From contig CAJWGI010000103.1 of the NCBI GenBank assembly GCA_913031335.1, positions 1 to 5,758 of the forward strand: DNA of 5,758 nt. The letters run 5' to 3'. This document shows, in pieces, positions 1 through 4,696 of this stretch; the stretch's first letter is position 1; each line of letters begins with the position of its first letter. A program made the translations under genes and the position numbers. The notes below the pieces were generated by a model. The model did not search any database. It worked only from the letters and a program-made list of their open reading frames with translations, and was not told where the DNA came from. This DNA is from an uncultured Anaerolineales bacterium (lineage in GTDB: Bacteria > Chloroflexota > Anaerolineae > Anaerolineales > UBA11657).

Positions 1-125
1 CGCTGGCTGACCGCATCACGGTGCTGCATCACGGGCAGGTGGTCAGCGAAGGCATGCCGGGGCAGGTACGCGCCGACCCGACCGTGCAGGAAATCTATCT
101 GGGCGCGGAAAGTCTTGCTGCATGA
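1..125 (+). CDS. livG: LivG-type ABC transporter ATP-binding protein, C-terminal fragment (5' end outside window)
   Basis: Cytoplasmic ATPase of a HAAT-family (branched-chain-amino-acid-type) importer. Only the last 40 residues are visible; the first full codon starts at position 3 and the stop is TGA at 123-125. The fragment opens with LADRITVLHHG, the strand and turn that follow the H-loop in LivG proteins. It continues with the typical tail VVSEGMPGQVRADPTVQEIYLG and ends a few residues after YLG, as LivG proteins usually do. The Walker motifs lie upstream of the window. LivF, the partner ATPase, lies downstream at 1770, so the importer genes are interrupted by a CoA ligase gene. Such importers carry branched-chain amino acids, but relatives in aromatic-degradation clusters are thought to carry aromatic acids. 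Which LivG subtype this is cannot be refined from so short a piece. Confidence 0.85.
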   Translation, partial: LADRITVLHHGQVVSEGMPGQVRADPTVQEIYLGAESLAA

Positions 126-176
126 AACGTTCGTGCTGAGCACAGATATGCACAAACGAAGTTTCGCGAACACACC

Positions 177-182
177 AAGGAG
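177..182 (+). promoter_or_regulatory. Ribosome binding site of the CoA ligase gene
   Basis: AAGGAG lies 9 nt before the ATG at 192, a near-perfect Shine-Dalgarno sequence. It supports ATG 192 as the start. The 66-bp gap after livG (126-191) shows no convincing terminator. It contains only short palindromes (GTGCTGAGCAC near 132 and TTCGCGAA near 163), so read-through from livG is likely. Confidence 0.75.
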
Positions 183-191
183 AAAAGGGAA

Positions 192-1751
192 ATGAAAGCT
201 GCAGACCTACCCACCTACTACAACGCAGTAGATATCCTGGAGCGGAACTTGCCTGAGCGGGCGCAAAAAACCGCGCTGTATAGCGACGAGCGCAACATGA
301 CCTTCCAGAATGTCGCCAGCGAGACCAACCAGGTCGGCAATGCGCTAATAAAGCTGGGCGTGCGCATGGGGGATTACGTCGGCATTCTCTCGCTGGATTG
401 CTCCGCCTGGGCCACATCATTCTTCGGCACCGCCAAAATCGGCGCGATTGCGGTCGGCATGAACACACTGCTGAAGGGACATGAGTACGATTTCATGCTG
501 CGCGACAGCCGTGCGCGCGTGCTGATTGTGCACCCAGCGCTGCTGCCGGTTGTCAACGAAATCAGGGAGCAGCAGCACTTTCTGGAGCACATTATCGTCA
601 TCGGAGAGGCGCAACACCCGGATGACCTCTCGTACGCCGAGTGGATCAGCGGCAAGCCTACCGAGCTTGAAGCAGCGCCCACTCACCGGGACGACTTCTG
701 TTCGCTGAATTATTCCAGCGGCACCACCGGAATGCCTAAGGGAATCCTGCACGCGCACAAGGATTACCCGCTCACCTCCCAGTTATGGGGCGTGAACGTG
801 CTCGATCTGCGCGAGGATGACCGCACCTTTTCCGCCGCCAAACTTTTTTTCGCTTTCGGTCTGGGGGGCAATCTGGTCTTCCCGTGGTACGCCGGGGCGA
901 GTGTGGTGCTTTTTGCCGGGACGCCACGGGTGGCCACCAATGTGCTCGAACAAATCGACCGCTTCAAGCCGACCATTCTTTACAACGCTCCCACCGGTTA
1001 TGCGGCCACCATGGCCGTGGAGGACTTTTCCGCGAAGTACGACATCTCCACGCTGCGGCTTTGCGTTTCGGCCGGCGAATCACTCCCAGCGCCGGTCTGG
1101 CAGGCGTGGAAAGAGCGCACCGGCATAGACACCATCGACGGAATTGGTTCCACGGAAAACCTGCACATCTTCCTTTCAAACCACCCCGGCGACATCCGGC
1201 CCGGCAGCAGCGGCAAGCCCTTCGAAGGTTACGAATTGAAAATCGTGGACGAGGCCGGCGACGAGGTACCCCAGGGAGAAATCGGCAACCTGTTGGTAAA
1301 GGGCGAGACAGCGGCGCTATCGTATCTGCACCAATACGAGAAAAGCCAGCAAACCTTTCTGGGCGAGTGGCTCTTCACCGGCGACAAATACTACATAGAC
1401 GAGGATGGCTTCTACTGGCACGCCGGCCGCTCGGATGACATGCTCAAGGTGGGCGGTATCTGGGTTTCACCGGTGGAGGTGGAGAGCGCCCTGATTAGCC
1501 ATGCGGCGGTGCTGGAATGCGCCGTGGTTGGCCGTACCGACCAATCTAATCTGGTCAAACCGCACGCCTTTATGGTGCTCAACGAGGGTTACAGCGGCTC
1601 AGACGAGTTGACCGCCGAGCTGGTGGCGCATTGCAAGGACAAGATGGCGGCGTACAAACGACCGCGCTGGATTGAATACCTGGACGAATTGCCAAAGACG
1701 GCCACCGGAAAAATCCAACGCTTCAGGCTACGCGCGGACGCGATGGACTAA
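192..1751 (+). CDS. Benzoate-CoA ligase family acyl-CoA synthetase (aromatic acid activation)
   Basis: ATP-dependent adenylate-forming enzyme that joins a carboxylic acid to CoA through an acyl-AMP intermediate, in the cytoplasm; 519 residues, normal for the family. The P-loop YSSGTTGMPKG is at 174-184, the A5 motif GIGSTE at 317-322, FTGDKY (A7) at 395-400, and the hinge AGRSDDMLKV at 411-420. PKTATGKIQR at 501-510 carries the catalytic lysine K507. Features typical of benzoate-CoA ligases rather than general acyl-CoA synthetases are the start (YYNAVDILERNL), SAAKLFFAFGLG at 214-225, LHIFLSN at 324-330, and KRPRWIEYLDELPKTATGK near the end. The pocket segment reads FAFGLGGN, where I recall FAYGLGN in characterised benzoate ligases, so the substrate may differ (hydroxybenzoate, aminobenzoate or a cyclic acid). 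The gene sits between livG and livF and probably activates the acid the importer delivers. Family call is sure; substrate is not. Confidence 0.9.
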   Translation: MKAADLPTYYNAVDILERNLPERAQKTALYSDERNMTFQNVASETNQVGNALIKLGVRMGDYVGILSLDCSAWATSFFGTAKIGAIAVGMNTLLKGHEYDFMLRDSRARVLIVHPALLPVVNEIREQQHFLEHIIVIGEAQHPDDLSYAEWISGKPTELEAAPTHRDDFCSLNYSSGTTGMPKGILHAHKDYPLTSQLWGVNVLDLREDDRTFSAAKLFFAFGLGGNLVFPWYAGASVVLFAGTPRVATNVLEQIDRFKPTILYNAPTGYAATMAVEDFSAKYDISTLRLCVSAGESLPAPVWQAWKERTGIDTIDGIGSTENLHIFLSNHPGDIRPGSSGKPFEGYELKIVDEAGDEVPQGEIGNLLVKGETAALSYLHQYEKSQQTFLGEWLFTGDKYYIDEDGFYWHAGRSDDMLKVGGIWVSPVEVESALISHAAVLECAVVGRTDQSNLVKPHAFMVLNEGYSGSDELTAELVAHCKDKMAAYKRPRWIEYLDELPKTATGKIQRFRLRADAMD

Positions 1752-1769
1752 CCGGGCACCCCTTTCCAC

Positions 1770-2465
1770 ATGCTTATCGTTGATGACATCCACACCTATT
1801 ACGGCGACAGCCATGTGCTGCAGGGCGTCTCGCTGCGCGTGGGCGCGGGCGAAGCAGTCGCGCTGCTGGGTCGCAACGGGGTCGGAAAATCCACCACTAT
1901 CAAATCGATAATCGGTTTCACCCCTCCGCAGCAGGGCGTAATCACGATCGATGAAACCGATATCAGCGCGACGCCATCACACCGAATCGCGCAGCTGGGG
2001 GTGGGCCTGGTTCCGCAAGGCCGTTCAGTGTTCCCCACTCTCAGCGTGCGCGAGAACCTGACCATGGCGATGCGAAACACAAACGGCGACGGATGGAGCC
2101 TACCGCGCGTGCTGGAAACCTTCCCATCCCTTGAAAAGCGCCAGAAAAATCTCGGCTCGCAACTGAGCGGTGGCGAGCAACAGATGCTCGCCCTAGCGCG
2201 CGCGCTGATGACTAACCCCAGACTGCTCCTGCTGGACGAACCATCCGAGGGCCTCGCCCCGCTCATCGTGGCTAGAATAGGACGTATCATCGACGATCTG
2301 CGAAAGCACGGGCTTTCGATTCTACTCGTCGAACAGAACCTCACGCTCGCGCTTAACAATGTAGACCGCGCCTATGTGATGAGCAAGGGCCGCATCGTGT
2401 TCGAGGGCAACCCGAGCGAACTGCGCAGCAATACAGACGTACTACAGCGCTATCTGGGCGTGTGA
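1770..2465 (+). CDS. livF: LivF-type ABC transporter ATP-binding protein
   Basis: Second ATPase of the HAAT-type importer, working with LivG on the cytoplasmic face of the LivHM permease. Its 231 residues are complete and typical in length. Walker A GRNGVGKST is at 34-42, the Q-loop in VPQGR at 82-86, the ABC signature LSGGEQQ at 132-138, Walker B LLLLDEP at 152-158, and the D-loop SEGLAP at 159-164. The H-loop position is LVEQN (186-190), with Gln where most ABC ATPases have His; this is normal for LivF. The start MLIVDDIHTYYGDSHVLQGVSL and the C-terminal YLG fit LivF well. The gene follows the ligase by 18 nt in the same reading frame, and no Shine-Dalgarno sequence is visible before its ATG, so translation may depend on coupling to the ligase gene. 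The intended cargo is probably an aromatic or cyclic acid, judging from the neighbours, but branched-chain amino acids cannot be excluded. Confidence 0.93.
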   Translation: MLIVDDIHTYYGDSHVLQGVSLRVGAGEAVALLGRNGVGKSTTIKSIIGFTPPQQGVITIDETDISATPSHRIAQLGVGLVPQGRSVFPTLSVRENLTMAMRNTNGDGWSLPRVLETFPSLEKRQKNLGSQLSGGEQQMLALARALMTNPRLLLLDEPSEGLAPLIVARIGRIIDDLRKHGLSILLVEQNLTLALNNVDRAYVMSKGRIVFEGNPSELRSNTDVLQRYLGV

Positions 2466-2573
2466 ACGCTGCCACAATCTTTTTCACCGCTGCTTCGGCC
2501 GCAATCAACTGGCCAGATTTTGTCCAATTTCTTTAACGATAATAGTGCTCTGCTAACACGTCAGCGCAGTTTT

Positions 2574-2590
2574 CGCCATATTTCATGGCG
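2574..2590 (+). terminator. Small hairpin, possible weak terminator of the livF unit
   Basis: CGCCAT and ATGGCG form a perfect 6-bp stem around the 5-nt loop ATTTC. The RNA downstream begins UCUUUAUCU, only a poor U-tract. The hairpin lies about 110 nt after the livF stop. The stem is short, so efficient termination is doubtful. It may equally be a regulatory stem or chance. Confidence 0.3.
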
Positions 2591-2600
2591 TCTTTATCTA

Positions 2601-2629
2601 TTGCATTAGATTCATTTACATATTACTAT
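2601..2629 (+). promoter_or_regulatory. Candidate sigma70-like promoter for the hydratase unit
   Basis: TTGCAT (2601-2606) and TACTAT (2624-2629) are separated by 17 nt inside the AT-rich part of the intergenic region. They match the -35 and -10 consensus at 3/6 and 4/6 positions. Transcription would start near 2636 and give a leader of about 245 nt before the hydratase ATG. The match is weak and would suit an activated promoter, but it could be chance in AT-rich DNA. Confidence 0.25.
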
Positions 2630-2681
2630 TGGTGCGTTCGTTTCGATTATGACATAGACCCGCAACAACTAATGCTGTCCC

Positions 2682-2695
2682 ATGCGAACACGCAT
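2682..2695. promoter_or_regulatory. Short inverted repeat ATGCG-N4-CGCAT, possible operator
   Basis: A perfect 5-bp inverted repeat with a 4-nt centre (AACA) lies downstream of the candidate -10 and about 185 nt before the hydratase start. Its size suits a dimeric regulator site, but I do not recognise it as the site of a known aromatic-degradation regulator. Such short palindromes also occur by chance. Confidence 0.15.
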
Positions 2696-2725
2696 CACTG
2701 ACCTTTTCTTTACACTGCACGGTGA

Positions 2726-2869
2726 CTACATCTGCCACCCCACCTGCTCCCCGCTGACCGGCTGGGCGCAACCGCCACGTGCCTTTTCGACGCCTACCAG
2801 ACTTTGCTTACCGACAGAGCCAACCGCTACGTGGACACTGTGTTAGCAACCACGCCCATATCTGAATGA
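2726..2869 (+). pseudogene. Start-less coding-like stretch, possible gene remnant
   Basis: The frame is open for 47 codons between a TGA at 2723-2725 and a TGA at 2867-2869. Most third codon positions are G or C, as in the real genes here. The translation contains a protein-like segment that includes ATCLFDAYQTLLTDRANRY and ends VDTVLATTPISE. There is no ATG in this frame; only GTG, CTG or TTG codons occur. I do not recognise a family. It may be the decayed tail of a gene once upstream of the hydratase, or a chance open frame. Its stop overlaps the hydratase ribosome binding site. Confidence 0.2.
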
Positions 2870-2872
2870 GGA
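2868..2872 (+). promoter_or_regulatory. Ribosome binding site of the hydratase gene
   Basis: GAGGA ends 7 nt before the ATG at 2880 and supports that start. A second AGGA lies too close to the ATG (2875-2878) to be the main site. Confidence 0.6.
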
Positions 2873-2879
2873 CCAGGAA

Positions 2880-3647
2880 ATGACCGCTTCGCAATTCGTT
2901 AGCTGGAACAGTGCGGCCGGGATTGGCACACTGATGCTCGACCGCGCGCCGCTAAACATAATGAATATCGTCATGCTGCGCGAAATGGAGGGTGCCCTAA
3001 CTGCCGCGGCAGAAGACGAAAGCCTGCGCGTAATGCTTGTGCGTGCAAAGGGGAACATGTTTTCTGCCGGGGTGGATGTCGCCGACCACACTGCGGAAAA
3101 AGTGGGCGAGATGATACCGCTCGTCGACCGGGTGTGCACTGCCCTTGCGGGTTTCCCGGCTCCCACGCTGGCAGCCGTGCACGGGCATGCGCTGGGAGGT
3201 GGTTGCGAAATCGCCCTGAGTTGCGACCTGATTGTAGCAGCCGAGAACGCTAAATTCGGGCAGCCCGAAATCAAGTTGGCCACCGTCGCGCCAGTGGCGT
3301 CCATGTTGCTGCCCGGCGTCATCGGCTATCGCCGCTCCGCGGAATTACTTTTCACCGGCGAGCCCGTCACCGCGTCAGCCGCAGTCAAAATGGGCATGAT
3401 TACCCGCGCCATACCCGCGGAGGAATTCGATACCGCAGTCGAAACGCTGGCAGGCCGGCTGCAGGAGCTCAGCGCGCCCACGCTGCGCATGTGCAAACGC
3501 GCACTGCGCGTGGGCGCTCAGGCTGGGATGGGGAGCGCCGCCGCACTCGAAAGGCTCTATCTGGACGAACTCATGGCAACCGAGGACGCCCACGAAGGAC
3601 TGGCGGCTTTCATGGAAAAACGCCGTCCCGATTGGAAACATCGCTAA
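2880..3647 (+). CDS. Enoyl-CoA hydratase/isomerase (crotonase) family, probable cyclic dienoyl-CoA hydratase
   Basis: Crotonase-fold enzyme of 255 residues, normal length. The oxyanion-hole segments are [10 protein letters not shown] at 61-70 and [10 protein letters not shown] at 101-110. Both crotonase catalytic glutamates are present: E110 in GGGCE and E130 in FGQPE, 20 residues apart as in rat enoyl-CoA hydratase. This favours hydration of a double bond. The next segment is [14 protein letters not shown] (132-145) instead of the usual G-T-x-PGAGGTQ. An APxAS-LLP form and the C-terminus [18 protein letters not shown]...F.EKR are what I recall from cyclohexa-1,5-diene-1-carbonyl-CoA hydratases (Dch/BamR), which hydrate the benzoyl-CoA reductase product. 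The N-terminal half ([13 protein letters not shown]) looks less like Thauera-type Dch. The dehydrogenase for the following step starts 13 bp downstream, in keeping with this role. A general beta-oxidation hydratase or a hydratase for a hydroxylated dienoyl-CoA are the alternatives. Confidence 0.85.
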   Translation: MTASQFVSWNSAAGIGTLMLDRAPLNIMNIVMLREMEGALTAAAEDESLRVMLVRAKGNMFSAGVDVADHTAEKVGEMIPLVDRVCTALAGFPAPTLAAVHGHALGGGCEIALSCDLIVAAENAKFGQPEIKLATVAPVASMLLPGVIGYRRSAELLFTGEPVTASAAVKMGMITRAIPAEEFDTAVETLAGRLQELSAPTLRMCKRALRVGAQAGMGSAAALERLYLDELMATEDAHEGLAAFMEKRRPDWKHR

Positions 3648-3649
3648 AC

Positions 3650-3653
3650 GGAG
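3650..3653 (+). promoter_or_regulatory. Ribosome binding site of the dehydrogenase gene
   Basis: GGAG lies 7 nt before the ATG at 3661, inside the 13-bp gap after the hydratase stop. It supports that start and co-transcription of the two genes. Confidence 0.6.
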
Positions 3654-3660
3654 ATCAATA

Positions 3661-4683
3661 ATGAAAGCCGCAGTCTTCAAAGCACCTGATCAACCGCTCA
3701 GTATCGAAGAAGTCCCCACCCCCTCGCCCGGAGCAGATGAAGTCTTGGTCAAAGTGGCCGGGTGCGGTCTGTGCCACACGGATTTGCACTATCTGGATCA
3801 CGGAACGCCCACTTTCAAAAAGCCACCCCTGATTCTGGGGCACGAGGTCTCCGGCACCGTCGCCGCGCTCGGCGCGGATGTGTCCGCATGGAGCGAAGGT
3901 GACCGCGTGTTGCTTCCCGCCGTTTACGGCTGCGGCCAATGCCGTCTGTGCCGCGAAGGGCGCGAGAATATCTGCGAGCGAATGGTGATGTTCGGCAACA
4001 ACGTCGATGGCGGCTATGCCGAATATATGCTTGCGCCCGCCAAAGACACTCTGGCGCTGCCACAGGAAATCCCGCTGGTGGAAGGCTGCATCATCGCTGA
4101 CGCCGTAACCACGCCCTATCACGCGGTGGTGAATCGCGGGCGGGTGATGCCCGGCGACACAGTCGTTGTCTTTGGCTGTGGCGGCGTGGGGCTGAACGTG
4201 GTGCAAATCGCCGCCGCGCTGGGAGCGGAGGTCATCGCGGTCGATCTGATTGATGACAAACTGGGATGGGCGCGCAAACTGGGCGCAGCCGAGACCGTGA
4301 ATTCCAAGGGGGTCGAGCGGATGGACAAAGTGATCCGCAAAATGACCGGCGGCGGCGCGGACATCGCCTTCGAGGTCATCGGCCTGCCGATTACACAAGA
4401 GCAGGCGTTTGCCAGTGTCCGCACCGGCGGGCGCTTCGTGGTGGTCGGGTTCGCCAGCAAACCGATGACATTGCAGAGCGGCAAGGTGATGTACCGCGAA
4501 ATGGAAATTATCGGCTCGCTGGGCTGCCGGGCGGTAGATTATCCGCGCGTGCTGGCGATGGCGGCGCAGGGAAAGATCAAAATCAGCGAATTGGTAACCG
4601 CCAAATATCCGCTGGACAAGATCAATGTTGCCTTCGATGGTTTGCGGCGCGGCGAGGGCATTCGCGCCGTGATTGTGCCCTGA
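3661..4683 (+). CDS. Zinc-dependent medium-chain alcohol dehydrogenase, probable cyclic hydroxyacyl-CoA dehydrogenase (Had/BamQ-like)
   Basis: NAD-dependent alcohol dehydrogenase of the zinc-containing MDR family, 340 residues, complete. The catalytic-zinc ligands are C38 (GLCHTD) and H61-E62 (GHEVSG), with D147 ([10 protein letters not shown]) where horse liver ADH has Cys174; Asp here is common in the superfamily. The structural-zinc cysteines are C91, C94, C97 and C105. The Rossmann loop FGCGGVGLN is at 171-179. D195 at the end of the second strand (VIAVDL) suggests NAD rather than NADP. The ADAVTTPY segment and the place directly after a dienoyl-CoA hydratase suggest oxidation of 6-hydroxycyclohex-1-ene-1-carbonyl-CoA to the 6-oxo compound (Had; BamQ in Geobacter). 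It is shorter than the Thauera-type Had as I recall it (about 368 residues), so a related cyclic alcohol substrate is possible. The MDR assignment is firm; the exact substrate is inferred from context. Confidence 0.87.
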   Translation: MKAAVFKAPDQPLSIEEVPTPSPGADEVLVKVAGCGLCHTDLHYLDHGTPTFKKPPLILGHEVSGTVAALGADVSAWSEGDRVLLPAVYGCGQCRLCREGRENICERMVMFGNNVDGGYAEYMLAPAKDTLALPQEIPLVEGCIIADAVTTPYHAVVNRGRVMPGDTVVVFGCGGVGLNVVQIAAALGAEVIAVDLIDDKLGWARKLGAAETVNSKGVERMDKVIRKMTGGGADIAFEVIGLPITQEQAFASVRTGGRFVVVGFASKPMTLQSGKVMYREMEIIGSLGCRAVDYPRVLAMAAQGKIKISELVTAKYPLDKINVAFDGLRRGEGIRAVIVP

Positions 4684-4696
4684 GAGAGACCGGCGC

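Larger units (their letters stand above)
2466..2879. other. Intergenic region between the transporter/ligase unit and the hydratase unit
   Basis: This 414-bp stretch separates livF from the hydratase gene. About 2520-2660 is clearly richer in A and T than the flanking genes, as expected for a promoter region. The distal part (about 2690-2870) returns to the base composition of the genes. Within it I see one hairpin (2574-2590), one weak sigma70-like promoter candidate (2601-2629), one short palindrome (2682-2695) and a start-less open stretch (2726-2869), each listed separately. No FNR-type TTGAT-N4-ATCAA box, tRNA or intact gene was found. Confidence 0.7.

Noticed and set aside
843..851. Run of seven T forming a T-TTT-TTC slippery heptamer in the ligase gene
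   Set aside because: The run encodes the conserved Leu-Phe-Phe of the family's KLFFA motif, so the protein explains it. The ligase frame continues intact and I see no obvious stimulatory structure.
884..1438. 184-codon plus-strand frame inside the ligase gene, reachable by a -1 shift
   Set aside because: Its product is Arg/His-rich with no motif, while the ligase frame carries all conserved motifs across the same interval. It is an overlapping shadow frame.
1799..2359. 186-codon minus-strand frame opposite livF
   Set aside because: It is Ser/Arg/Pro-rich with no recognisable domain and fully overlaps a livF gene with all ABC motifs.
2499..2518. GGCC...GGCC repeat and CTGGCCAG palindrome shortly after livF, considered as a terminator
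   Set aside because: The stem is only 4 bp with a 10-nt loop, or a loop-less palindrome, and no real T-tract follows.
2682..2846. Small ATG-started frame (54 codons) in the intergenic region
   Set aside because: No ribosome binding site precedes its ATG, the ATG is part of the palindrome at 2682-2695, and the product is Thr/Pro-rich and unrecognisable. The overlapping frame ending at 2869 looks more protein-like.
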